A DNA stretch of 64,000 nt from Cloeon dipterum (Eukaryota; Arthropoda; Insecta; Ephemeroptera; Baetidae). The stretch is from positions 2,656,501 to 2,720,500 of the forward strand of contig NC_088787.1 of assembly GCF_949628265.1 (NCBI RefSeq), written 5' to 3'. Under the pieces are notes generated by a model. It was given only the letters and a program-made list of their open reading frames with translations, was not told the DNA's origin and searched no databases. Positions 46,440 through 58,866 of this stretch are shown here, in pieces (positions within the stretch are counted from its first letter, which is position 1; each line of letters opens with the position of its first letter). The position numbers and the translations under genes are program-made.

Positions 46440-47970
46440 TCTTGTTCAAAAATATTAAACTTAATTATTTTTTACGTGCTCCTCGATCTAAAGTTTATTT
46501 AATTATTCATGCCATTTCGCACTAATAATATATGTATATAGTGGTTGTGGAGCCAACACAATTAATTAGATTTTTACCTCTTGTTTTTATGCGATACAAT
46601 TAATAAGATTAAAAATGGGAAAAGGCTGCTCCTCAGAGTGAGCCTTTGATTAATAATGAAATATTCAGATTAATTTTATCGTTCCTTCAGAGTTTATGCT
46701 GGTGGCCAATAAGGTGAAAAAACAGCGTGAATTATTATTGAGATTAATTAATTAAGTTTTCGGGGTGGTTTATTTTGCTCAAAATGACTGATCTAACAGA
46801 GAGAAAAACACTTTCGATCGCGAAATTGGCCATAAATTACGTTACTGAAGTTAAAGTTAACGCGGACGAGACTTTATTTGAAATAAAACGTCAATTTTCT
46901 TACCATAAGACTGGCGAATATCAGGTCGAGGCGCAGGAGAGATGATGCTCGGCAGAGGGCGCAGAGGAAACCGTCTGCTGGTCTCCGAGCCGGCGTAAAA
47001 GCGCCGCCTAGAAATAATCAACTGCTGTATGGAAATTCAAAAGTGCCGCGTTAAAATGGGACCCCCTGCCGCAATCTCGCACCACTTTCAGGGAAGTTGA
47101 GAGAGGTCTGGCTAGATGGGAGTGTGGATAAGCAGCCGTTTTCGCAATGGAAGCCGAATATGATTTTTTTTTAATTTTAAAACATAATATGTGTCATACT
47201 TGAAGAACGATTAAGTTTATCAAAGCAGACGTAGCCAAATTTTAAATAGAAAAGTTACACTGGTACAGGGAAAGGTCTTTTTCTTTTACAGTTAATTTTC
47301 AAGAATTGGTTAACGGGATACTTTTACTGCTTTTACTTTAAAGTCATAATAAAATATTATTCGACGTATATTTGCGGCCATGATAAAAAATTAGGTTAAG
47401 TCTTTCTCTTTCCTTTGTTATTAATCTTAATAAATAAGATTATCCAATATATGTGGTTATTGTTATTTTGAGCAAAATTGATTAATATAGAAGTTTTAAG
47501 TGATAGAGTGATATCATAGCTGAATAAAATTGATATCAATATTTCTTGGATTCTAAAAAATTTTCAGTGCCCATAATAATGCTCTAGTAATATAAAAATA
47601 ATGCTTTTTTTGGAATAAAACGCAGTTATCGATTTACAAAATCATTTAGATTTTATTGTCAAATGTCAGCGGATCATTCACTTTTACATTATTCACATTA
47701 TAAAATTAAAATCTGCTATTTCAAAAATCTTATCAATAAATAACAAAAAAAATATATTCTGTATATGTTCCGTACACATCACCCTACACTGCGAAACTTA
47801 TTCTAAAAGGTAATTAAAATTAGTTTATACAATACATGGCATTACAATTAAAAATCAAGTAAAAATATGACCCCATACTAGAAAACTCCACGAAAACAAT
47901 TAATCATAGCAGCTCACCTCATACTTTCATACTGGAGTGACTCATGATCATACTCTGAACTCAATTTCTA
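46440..47970. other. Intergenic region between convergent genes
   Basis: AT-rich DNA of 1.5 kb, except for a GC-richer patch at 46,920-47,120 with no recognisable frame. I see no gene, RNA or repeat. The right part is probably the 3' UTR of the minus-strand gene ending at 47,975. A minus-strand AATAAA occurs near 47,655. Confidence 0.5.
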
Positions 47971-47974
47971 CACG

Positions 47975-50900
47975 TTACTTGGCGATGCTTGACGCTTCGA
48001 TATCATCAAACCTTTTAATAAGTATTAATTGAGTTGGACAATATTGTTCTACGTAGTCCCGAGCTGATTTCCCTTCATTGTCTCTTACGTTGACATCCAC
48101 ATTTTTAGACAGCAGTATTTCAACAATATCCCAAGTCCAGGGGCCCATTTTGCAAGCCAGAATCAAGGGGGTTTCGTTCAAAGCGTTTCTCGCGTTCAAA
48201 TCAACGACGCCTTTCTCCACAAGCCAAACAGTAATAACTGATATATTCCTGTCGTATTCCTCTAACTTGATTGCCAAATGCAGAGCGGTATCTCCATTGT
48301 TCAAACGCTGTTTAACCAAATCACCATTCAACCCATCAAGTAATCGAGCAATGTCAAAGTTTTTTATCGCATGGTGAAATGCGTTCATTCCATCGTTGTC
48401 TGTCAAAGTCAAATCTGCGCCTCTTTGGCACAGCTCATGCACAATACTATAATCAGATGGGATGGTTCTAATTATATTTTCTAACACAGGAGGATTTTCT
48501 TTCAAATTCACGGCGTAGTGGAGGGCCGTTCTTCCTTTTTTATCTTTCATGTGTATATCGACGCTTTTGTCCAACAAAATTTTGGCAATAATCCACTCTC
48601 CTTTCTTGCAAGCCAGTTGAAGTAGTGTCTCATGACCCTCGCTATTTGTCGAATTCAAGTCAATTGGATTTTGTTTAGAAATGGGCACATTTAATAAACT
48701 ATGGCTTGCCAAATGGAAGGTTGTGTCTCCATTTTTCAAACGCAACAATTCATTGTTTTTCTCGAGAATAAATAAAAATGTCTGAGAGTAACGCATTGCG
48801 TGGTGCAAAGTGTTCATTCCATCGTTGTCCGTTAGAGCAAAATCCGCACCTTTTTCATGCATCAGCTCCACTAAATTCAATTTTCCTTTCTCTGCGGCGT
48901 AGTGCATTGCAGTTTTGCCTCGCGCGTCTTGGACATTGACCTCAACATTTCTGGTCAGCAGCTTTTTGGCGACACTCCAGGTCATATATTTGCAAGCCAG
49001 TAATAGTGGTGTATCACCAGAAGCATTTTTTGCGTTCAAAACGGCGTCGTCTACTTTTTCTATAATCCACAAAGCGATGCTTTCGTACCCTCGTCCTGTC
49101 CACAATGCCAGATGTAGAGTTGTGCCTCCGCCGTTTAATGGCTGTTTCACTAGAGATCCGTTCTTCGCATTGATGAATCTTAACATTCTTTTGTTTTTGA
49201 TAGCGTAGTGGATTGCATTCTTTCCTTCCTTGTCCGTTTGTGATAAATCTGCGCCGTTTTTCAGCAACATTTTCACCAAATCAATATTTTCTGACTCAGC
49301 AGCGAGGTGCAGAGGTGTCCTTCCACGATTGTCACATCTGTTCACTCTCTCTTTCAGTGCTGATCCAATAGAACCCATACCAATATCTGGATTTTTGTCT
49401 TCCTTTGCCACGCAGGCTATAAGCTTTTCCACAAATGGCAAATGACCTCCTTCAGCAGCACAATGCAATGCAGTCCATCCATCTTCATCTACCACATCCA
49501 AGTCTCCACCGAGTTCTATCCAAGTTTGCAGAGCCTCTAAATCACTCCTTTCAGCGGCTGCATGCAGGCACGTTTGCCCCCATTTGTTTTTGAAATCCAG
49601 GTTGATATCCTTCGTCATCAAATAGTCAACGCAATCCTTTCCTTCGTTAACTGCAAGACGCAACGAAGTGCAGCCATTGTTGTCCTTTGCTCTTACGTCA
49701 ACTCCAATCTCTTCGACCAGAAAACGTGCTTTCTCATCCAAGGGGTCATTACAGGAATTTAGAAGAATATGCAGCCCTGTTTGTCCACTTTTGGTTGTCT
49801 CCTTGGCCAGTTGACAATCGGTGCTGTGCAACAATCGAATCACTTTTTCTTTATGGTCACTGTTACTTTTGCAAGCAAAATGAAATGCATTCCATCCATT
49901 TTCGTCTTGAGCTCTAATATTTGCGCCAGAATCGATCAACTCTTGAACACGCTCAAGATATCCATGTTCCGCAGCACAATGAAGAGCAGTTTTTCCTCTT
50001 TCGTCCGTCATGTCAATGTCACTCTTTTGCAGAATTAGGAAATGGTCCATGCATATAAAATCATCCAAAGACCAATGAGTTGGTTCTCCACTTGGTCGTA
50101 AGGTGTTCACGTCAACCCCTGCTTCGTCAACAAGCCATTGACACATTTCTAAACATCCTCTTCCTGCCGCAAATTGTAGAAGACTTCCGTCATAGCCATT
50201 TTCTTCGTGCTTCAAGCTAGAGCTCTTTTCCATTAAAAATTTTGCTATTTCTTTGTGACCTCTGTGAATAGAATATTGGAGAGCTTTCAAATATATGTTT
50301 ACTTCATTGTTTTCAAAAGTTTCTTTGTTGCGTTGCAGTCCACTGATATTTTCATCCAATAACAATTTGACCAGGTCAAGGTTATTTTCTTGTACAGCCA
50401 GCATCAAAGGGTCAAGGCTGTTACCCCATTTGTTTCTTGCCAATTTCGCTCCATGCTTAAGCAAAGTTTCCACGCACTTCATAGCTCCGTGTCTGGTAGC
50501 ATAATATAGGGTGTTTCCATAATACTTTTCCACGTAATCGATGTCAACACCGCTTTTCAACAGTAGTTCAAGGATTTCACCGTGATTCTTTCTTGCTGCA
50601 ATGACTCCTGCGTCTATTATACATCTTCTATAGCGAATCATCTCTGGCAATCTAGGAAATTTAGTCTTTAGCTTCTCATAGAAGCGAGTTGCGTTTGACC
50701 CTGCAACTGATGTCAACAGGGAAGGTAATATTATTAGCAAATCAACGTAACTGTTCATATAGTCCTTGTCAAGCAGCTTGATAGCAATTTCTTCCGCATG
50801 GCCAAGGATTGCTTTTTCTAAAAGAGACCAATTATTTATGACATAAATACAACTACCTTCTTGGTTTTTACTGAAGGTGATAATCGGATGGATAATTTTG

Positions 50901-53900
50901 AAAATATTTACATAGCCATTGCGAACAATCAATTCCAAAAACACAGGGGGGCACTCCTTCACGATTGGAAGAATTGATGCTCTGTGTTCTTCAATCATTT
51001 CCTCATCAGTCAACACTGTGGAATAGAAAAGATCGACAAAGTGTCTGAACCCAACTTGCCATTCCTCTAAAAATAATTGAGCAAGAATTTGAGTACTGGT
51101 TTGGTAATCGCATTTGCCACTATCCTCGATTTCTCGTAGGAAATGCTGGGCTGCAAGAAATTCGGCGAAAGTCTGATGAATGAAAATAACTTTGTTGTTC
51201 TCATACGAGGCAATGCCATAGCAGTTGATTTTTTCAAGGTCTTGTCTCGTGTAACCAATTGGGGGAAATACTCTCATGTGGAAACTTGCTATCTGTCGAA
51301 GACATTCGAAAGCGACGTCAATTTCCTCTTGAAATTTGACTTTGTTGTTCTTGTCGTATCCATTTCTGATCAGAGAATCTTCCACTTTGTGTCGCACGAC
51401 CTGGTCGTAGATTTGGTACAAATTTCCTTCTGCTCCGTACTTAGCAACCAAAGAAAGGTGCAAAGGATTACTTAAGATGTCCTTTGATGTAAAGTTCTTG
51501 ATGAATTCTTCACAATCGCCTTTACTCATGTCCGTCTCTTGCTGAAGCAACTCGATTTGCTGCTCTTGGTTCAAGCGATCAATCTTTACTAAAACAGCAT
51601 TTGATGTCCGCTCTAGGATTGTTTTTTCTGCGTGAGGTCTCGTTCCGATCCATACGGATATCTGCTTCTTTTCTAAAGCTTCGATAACTTTCAGAATTTT
51701 CTCTTGTTTTTCAGGACGGATTTCGTCAAACCCATCAAGAAACACAACACATTGCTTGTTTTCTATGCTTTTGATGATTTCCTCTTGTGAATTGGGAGTG
51801 GCTTTCGCGAGAAATTCAATCTCAGTCACATTCCGCTTGAGAGTGCTGAACGATACACTCGGGAGAGAAATGCGTAAAATTTTTAATTCTGGATCTAATT
51901 TCCCGAGCTGAAAAGCCATTTCCCTGAGGATTGTCGTTTTTCCTGATCCTGCGACTGAACTCAAGAGCCAAATTCGTTTTTTTCTTGCTGCCTCCTTAAC
52001 CAAGCTGTCGAAGCATATGATTTTTTCTTGAAATTCTTGAGAGTTTTGGACGAAAATTGGTGCAGTAGTCAATTTAATTTTGTTGAGATAAAATGATTTG
52101 TTGAAATTTGTAGAATGAGGTTGAGGCCTGGTTTTACATTCTTGAGAATCTTCCACTGAAAAGTTAAGTTTAACAAAAGACCCGTACAAGTCGGGAAAAT
52201 TGAGAAGATATTGAAGCGTCGAGTCAATCATATCCCTACTTTCTATAGAGTTGGAAATGAGCAGACTTGCGAGCAGTTCTTGCAGACTTTTCTCCTGTTT
52301 CAGCTCTTGCCCCTTGAAGATTTCGATCAGCTTTTCGATTTTTTCTAGGTACGAAAAAAGTTTACATCCTGTTACATTTTGGTTAGATAAATCTACCTTT
52401 GCTGTGTAAAACTAGGACTAACCATCCACTGTGGTTTGTTGCTGTATCATCCCTTTTGGGCTTTTCTGATACGGCGCTCTATAGGACAAAGACATTGCGA
52501 GTTTATTACTTTGATATGATTATTGTTCTTGACACATGAAGTATTTTGAAACTAGCTAATTACCAATCGTACTTACGTCGTCATCTAAGGTCGTTTCCTG
52601 ATCCAAAACGAATAATATTTTTGGTTTTCCAATCCACTTGTCGTTTTTTGGCCCAATAAACTGGCGCAGTATTTCAGATACTGCAGTTTCTCCACTGTCT
52701 ACCTGCACACAAACCTCGTTCGTGTCCTTGTTTTCACTAACTTGGGCAAACAAAAATAGAAAAAGGCAGCCATTGTCGCAGTCAAACCTCGGAACTGAAA
52801 TATGAATTGCTTGAGTTTGTATAGTAACAATAAAAAAATTGGAAATACTTTTATTAATGTGCGACCACGGATTTCCACTTAGCCTCCATTCGCTGGTCTC
52901 AAAACCTAGGTTTTTTGAGAGCGCTCTTTTAATTTCTTTCAACTGCTCATTTGGCTTTGCGGAAAATAGAAACGCAAGGCGGCGTCGCAATTTTTCCCAA
53001 TCGTAAAACTGGGCGTCAGATGTCGAGGTATCTGGCTTATTTGTAGGACTTCTGAAATTTTAAATTTTTCATGATACAATTTGTCTGCAGGGAAATCCTG
53101 TTAAATAACGAAAACTCACTCTGAGAAGAAAAAATATCTGTCCTGGGAAAACATCTTGAATTCTGGGGTCTGTCCATTTTTCCCGTCAACCACAATCTTG
53201 TGACTCTCATATTGAACAGTTGTCAGGACATTTACGAGACTCTGGTCCATTTTAAGCGAATTTAAGACTTGGCACGTAAGGCGGACGAAAGTTGATCCTA
53301 ACTGAGGGTGTCGTTTGGACATTGTTGCTGTGAAAATTATCGCAAAAAGTAGAGAAAATATACTCATTGACAAAAGTCTTACTTTCAACCGTAGAGAAGA
53401 ACACAACCGTGTTCCTCATCAGAGGGCTGTAGGTTATTTGGCAAGAATTTTCGTTCTTGAAAGAGACACATTTTTGACTTGGGACAAAAGCAGCGTCTTC
53501 CAGTTGCCCTCTACATGCCTATAAACAAATTATTTTGATACAATTAAGGCTTGGGTGATATTTGCAGAGACTTACACCAAAGTTTACAAATTTAAGGCAT
53601 TCCTCAAAACCAGTCAGCTTTTTTAGAGAATCGAATATCTCCGCTGTTGTGAAGGAAATAAAGTCGTTAGGATCATCGTTCTGGTGGTAGTCTGTCAAGA
53701 TTTTTCCATTTCTGCTGCCGTGAGAAAGAATGTAAAGCACAAATACTGAGGGAACATCTGGAAAATCAATACACTTAAGATACAATTTATAGAAAAGCTT
53801 TTCGTTTTACCTGAGCAGGTGAATAATCGTAATATTTCTTCCTGATTGGAGAGAAGTTTGAGCAACTGCCCTTTTTCCGGCGACAAAATACTGCGGAAGT

Positions 53901-54483
53901 TGCAGTTCCGGTTCACTCTGAAGGTTCTTTCCAGGTTCTTTACGTCCTCATCATCACCTCTCCGAACTTTTTTTGTGTTCTTTGCTTTTTTAAAGCTGTA
54001 GTGGACGACGAGCACGCAAACACTGAGAATTAAGGATTTATAATAATATTGTCAGATAATTTGCACGACATAATTTTCGTACTTGTCTGCGTTTTTTCTG
54101 GTTTGGTCTTTCGACACGAAATATCCTAATTTCGACGGCCCCTCGGGCATTTTCTCTTCTGAGAAATAGTCAAATATCAGTGAAAACTATTTATATTACC
54201 TGCAAAGTGCAAAGTCGTAGAATCCGGAATGGGGCCAATATTTTAACTGGGATCTAAAGTAAGGGTGCTCTCCCTCAAGGAGGCCCGCACCTTTGGTATA
54301 TTTGGGGACGGGAAGGTTCCACGAATTTTAATTTCGCGGTTAATGCACAAGATGTGAAATTTAACTTTTTTTTAACAATATTTAGAGCCCCATATGGTAG
54401 CTAAATCGGTGCACAGGAGCGACAAGGGGTGGGATCAGTTCGATATCCTTACCTGCTTCAACAATCCTTTCGTTTTTTTCCAT
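47975..54483 (-). CDS. Caspase - pseudocaspase - NACHT - ankyrin repeat protein
   Basis: Ten exons on the minus strand join in phase: 54483-54453, 54158-54083, 54022-53811, 53757-53576, 53518-53383, 53327-53120, 53051-52849, 52794-52577, 52478-52430 (its donor is weak) and 52368-47975. They encode about 1,902 residues. Residues 35-280 form a caspase: p20 has VFVLYILSHG (His119) and FGACRGQ (Cys169), the catalytic dyad, and p10 includes HPQLGSTFVRLTCQVLNSL. Residues 285-425 form a second caspase-like fold lacking both catalytic residues (...GKPKILFVLDQE). Then comes a NACHT NTPase: P-loop SSVAGSGKTT (about 575-584), Walker B VVFLDGFDE (about 648-654), and a downstream proline motif. From about residue 1,015 there are some twenty ankyrin repeats, all in one 4.4 kb exon. 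NACHT proteins oligomerise on ligand sensing and caspases execute cell death or cytokine cleavage, so an inflammasome-like or death-inducing receptor in one chain is the natural inference. The exons are AT-rich, unlike the genes to the left. Confidence 0.85.
54200..54290 (-). other. Possible mutually exclusive exon of the caspase-NACHT gene
   Basis: Between exons 1 and 2 lies a 91-base open stretch with an acceptor (ACCAAAG) and a donor (GCAG|GTAATA). It reads AGLLEGEHPYFRSQ, LKYWPHSGF, YDFALC. Its entry phase (1) fits exon 1 and its exit phase (2) fits exon 3, exactly as exon 2 (54,158-54,083) does, while joining it to exon 2 would break the frame. It could therefore replace exon 2. The acceptor lacks a good pyrimidine tract. 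Confidence 0.35.
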
Positions 54484-54489
54484 ATTAGG

Positions 54490-56455
54490 AAGGAGCAGAT
54501 TTTCGCGTTTTCCTGGTAACAGAGTTGACGTAGTCAATAAAAATCAATTTAGCATAAACCTCCCATCGTTGATGGATTTTTTATTTCTCTTGATAATATT
54601 AAATACTCTCGATATTTATATTGATAAAAAATATTAGGAGTGACTCATCGCCCGCCAACCGTTAATAATTTATAATTTTTCAATTAGTTTTAAAATCTAC
54701 ATACTTTCCACTTTTTATTAAGAAAATAATAAATAGCAACAAATCTCTTCACCCTATCCGTTATTAATTTTTTAAAATATTTTACCCAAATATTAATAAA
54801 GGGTAAAAAATCTGGTCACCGTAATGTAATGGCAGCCAGTTTAATGGGCATTTTATTTGTGTGATCGGTGCCAGCATGTTAAATGTTTTGAATCCTGTGT
54901 GTCGATCTGCCGCGCGGCTGCTCGGCGTCGACGGATGGCAAGAGGAAAGAGCGACTCGCGCACCAAAAGTCCAACAACCGCTTTCAAGGCCGTCTGCTTT
55001 ACCGCACTCGCACTCTTATCGCAGCAGTCGGCAGGCGGCGAACATTATTTTATTACGCAGGCTCTGTGGCTCGATTTTAGGAGAATAAATATTTAAACAT
55101 TAATTCCGTTAATTCTTACAGGGATTCTCGAATTATTTTACTCATCACTCCTTGAAAAAACAGTAAAATATAAATCGAAGAGTAATTATTTGCATTATTT
55201 TTTTAATTTAGTCTCAATTAATTGCTATTAAAACGTTAGCACAAAATATAATATTATATTGCAGAGCCAGGGACAAATAACTCTCTATAAAATTTTACTT
55301 ACCACATTTAGTCAGAGAACTCGGGAAATTTTTCAGGGCAGTTGCCCTCAAAATTTTAAGAGAGAGCAATTCGCCAGTCGTTGTGTGTGTACGTGCGGAG
55401 CGGCTGGCTGGCGAGTTTGCAACTCGCCTCTCGCGAGTTAGACTTTCTCGCTAAAAGTGAGTCACCGCGGTTTCGCTCTCCTCGCTGTCAGTTCAACACT
55501 CGCCCGCGCAGAGGCGGCAGCGGCCAAACTCGTCCAGCTAACCGAGATTGTTTATTTAATTCCTACCGCAAATTTAATTTCGGTTTTCTTTCAAGAAAAT
55601 TAAGAAAGTGTTTAATTATTTTCGTTCAATTTGGCTTATCGATTAAAAATTATATCAAAAAACAAGAAACATTTTAACCGGCAAAGGACCGGAAAGGATT
55701 TCAATAATAAAAAAATCGGTTTTCTTTTCAAATTCAAATTCAAATCAAAATAAGCAGGCTGAAAATTTTGGAGTGGTTTCATTTTCAGTTTTTTTCAAGA
55801 AATTCCACAGCAATTTTCGATTTTTTTGAGCGATTTTGGGATTTGTATACTCAGTTTCTAACTGTCAGAATTGCAAAAACCGCCACTCGTCTTGACCTCT
55901 TCAGAGCAGCTGAAGGGTTTAGAAGGTGCACACTTCCATCCCCTTTCATCCCCAACGCTAAAATTTTGATGAAAAGCGACGACCGTTTCCTGGCGCCGCT
56001 CACTCTGCATCTTTTAAGCTGTATGCCAACTTTGGGGTGGAAAGGCAACGAAATTAAAAAATGGAATCTCTGCTGGCCCTGAGCTCAGGTGGCGCGACCA
56101 ATGCTGATCTGAATAAATCGCAAAAACCGATAAATGTGGCCGAGGTGCCAATATAATATTGTAATTTTCTAGAACCCTCAAATTATTATTGAAGAATGAA
56201 TTTTGTGTAAAAATTTAAGTACTCTTCATTGCGCAGTGGATTTTTTTTGCGTATCATCATTTTGTTATTGAAACCAACCAGTCCCCAGGAAGTAAGGAAG
56301 TACTAAATAATTAATAATATTGGATAGGATTTGTTTTTATCGTTAAGTTTTATTTTTATCTCTTAAATTATGATAACATAAAATATTTATAAATAAGAAT
56401 AAAACAAATTTAAAAACATAAAGATATAGATATAAATATGTCCTGCGACATGTTG
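54490..56455. other. Intergenic region between two minus-strand transcription units
   Basis: About 2 kb with no convincing gene. 54,500-54,850 and 55,090-55,260 are very AT-rich. 54,880-55,060 and 55,380-55,540 are GC-richer patches with short frames that do not look like protein. Part of it probably holds the promoter of the caspase-NACHT gene (start at 54,483), and the left edge near 56,346 has a minus-strand AATAAA for the Yellow-like gene. Confidence 0.5.
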
Positions 56456-56461
56456 GTATTT

Positions 56462-58505
56462 TTACTGGTGAATTTCGGCAGCCACAGTGATAGCCACTGG
56501 TTTAATTTCTTCGTAGATCGGCTCGGATATTTCACCTTCGTTGCTGACTGAAAGATCAACAGAAATAACGCTCACATCTTCACGCTTCTTTTCCTTTTCA
56601 ACGATCAAGTCTTGCGACATTTTCATTTTTCTGAACCAATAAATTTGGAATGCGATCGAGAAAACGCAGATGACATTCCAGCAAGACAAAACGATGTTCG
56701 AAACACGCAAACTTGGGTATTTTGCCATCATACAGGTTCCATTTCCTTTTTCGACAGGATTGAGTCCTAGAGTTGTGTTAAGAATTTCTTCAGAAAACAT
56801 TGGGTGAGCTGGCCATGCGGTTGTCCTCTCTTGGTTTGAAGACAAAATATATATTAACTCGCTTTTTAATAGATTTTTCTTCGTGCTTTTTATAATAACA
56901 ATATTGCTAGCAAGTATTACAAAAAATTTGATTTTAATTACCTGTCAATAAGTGGTTATACAGGTAGGATCTAGCGCCAACGTCAGCCTTCAGTATTCTT
57001 GTTCGCGGTCTTTGATTGGATTTATATTGAACTAAAAGCCACATATTTCCAGACGCGTCTATGGTGAAAGAAAATGGCCAGGTATTCCTCTCCACTCCTT
57101 CTCCCTAAAACAAAAATCATAAAAGTCTTTTGCATAAGCAGAAGCCTCTTAGCAATCTTCAATTTTTGCCTCTAATACCTTGTAAATATACTTCTCCTTA
57201 AAGGGCAAATTCGTGTCATACATCGCAATACAATTCTCGGCCGGAAGGTCAAAGTATAGCACGCCATTTTCGTCCATGGTCATCCTGTTTGACTCGGCTG
57301 ACTTCATTGCCACTATTGTGGGCGTCACTATCTTCGCTCCTTTTCTTAGGTCTGATACGGAAATTGATAGTATATTCTTGGAGGAAGCTTCAGTAAGGTA
57401 AAGTTGCTGTCTCATTTTCAACGGAGAGAGAGCGACTGCTTCGATGTACGTATTTTTTACTTCCACGCGCCATGATTTTTTCTCCTTCAAACTAAACCCC
57501 ACCAGATGCTTAGAATGATAATCCACGATGTAAGCAAAGCAATCATTCTCTGATTGATCTAAAACCATTTCTTGCAGCCATCGTTTGCCATGGAAATGCG
57601 AGACGACTGTGTTCGGAAATACGTGTACGTGTTTTATAGCGTTATTGTCAGCTAGGTTGATAATTAAGAGTTTGGCTGGACAGTTCATACCGCCATTGTC
57701 CACAACCCACAGTTGGTCGAATGGGTCTACTTCAATTCCTTGGGCGTTTTGCACGGTGATGCATTTTCCTCTGTCGTCCTGCAGAAAAGCGTTAGAATTT
57801 TTCGTGAGCATTTTTAGTTATGCTAACGCAATAAGACATTAAAATGAGTAATTGAAAATAACCAGGGAGATTTCTGGAGGAGCATGTAATTGGGATGGAG
57901 CTGTATATGGCCGCACCCCGGCTTCCCGCTCACAATTAAGCGAACTATCAGCTAATGTAATCAGCCGAGCTAGGTGCGAGAGGCCGGGCCGCGTGCATAC
58001 AGCAAAAGAGAGTGTCACGAGTCTACGTTAACGACGCTAGACGCTATATTACTATAGGACTGGCGGACACCGACATATTCACAGACTGCCATATAGGGTT
58101 CAGTATATCAACTGAATCAATTAAAATTTGTAGAGGAATAAATTTTAACAGACGAAAAGCATTATGTGAACTTTTTCCAGATCCACCGATATTTTATTTA
58201 TTTCCATAGCTGTTTAAAAATATTCTTACCTGTTTTTGCAACGACGGGAAAGAATACAGTCTTGGAGACTTAGTTGGCGCATCAGTTCGAAGCCAAGCGA
58301 GAGTTGAAGGATAGGAAGAGCCAACATGACTTTTCAGACTGAGAATCATCTTGTTTTTGTAGACCGCGATGTACCGAGGATCTACTGTGCTGGACTTGTA
58401 GACGCCATCAAAATGGCCATTCCACTCGTAAACGGTAGAGAAGTTCTGGTGATGGGCTGCCGTGAGGAAGCCAAGCAGCGTAACCAGTTTGGAGTACGAA
58501 AACAT
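56462..58505 (-). CDS. Membrane-anchored Yellow/MRJP-like protein 1 (468 aa)
   Basis: Four exons join in phase: 58,505-58,230, 57,778-57,179, 57,104-56,942 and 56,829-56,462. The start MFSYSKLVTLLGFLTAAHH is a signal peptide and was chosen over an upstream in-frame ATG at 58,607. The body is an MRJP/Yellow propeller: FSTVYEWNG, QGIEVDPFDQLWVVDNG, FAYIVDY, SWRVE, ALSPL...LYLTEAS, GVLYFDLP and IAMYDTN. Yellow proteins are normally secreted. This one continues with a transmembrane helix (about 391-411, NIVLSCWNVICVFSIAFQIY) and a roughly 57-residue cytoplasmic tail ending with SEPIYEEIKPV (Tyr452). That motif resembles the pYEEI ligand of Src-family SH2 domains. The propeller's N-terminal segment is short for the family. 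A TATA box lies 125 bases upstream. It is tandem with two more copies on the same strand. Ligand and role are unknown. Confidence 0.85.
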
Positions 58506-58630
58506 TGCAACCTCCTTTGCGCAGTGCAAGTAAGACAATGAGTTATTCCTGCACAAAAAACGAGGCCTTGTTTCAATTCTCTTGCACTCCTCTTCGACAA
58601 CTGGCAAGGAAGTTGTTTTATTTAAAACGT

Positions 58631-58640
58631 TCTATATAAG
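58631..58640 (-). promoter_or_regulatory. TATA box of Yellow-like gene 1
   Basis: On the minus strand CCTTATATAGAAC lies about 130 bases before the start codon. The aligned position upstream of gene 2 (61,975-62,045) has lost it. Confidence 0.5.
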
Positions 58641-58866
58641 GAACGGAAATATCACACCACTATATATCACAAGGAAAAAAGATAAAATCATTTAAGATTA
58701 TAGCGCTAATTGTATTATAATTAATTGTGCATGTGTGAATCAGAATGTGGGGTTCATTTATCACCAACTCTTAGCTGTAGATAAAAATACAATTTTAAAT
58801 AAAATAAAATAATTCAATAATATAAACTGCTGAAATTCTTTGCAGTGCTAAAATTTTTAAGGTTCA

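Noticed and set aside
54200..54246. A 47-base exon after GATCCCAG between exons 1 and 2 of the caspase gene
   Set aside because: It would enter exon 2 in a phase that meets a stop codon. Direct joining of exon 1 to exon 2, or the alternative 91-base exon, keeps the frame.
55768..56082. Plus-strand 104-codon frame in the spacer beside Yellow-like gene 1
   Set aside because: There is no recognisable domain, start context or splice partner, and the composition is like the surrounding non-coding DNA.
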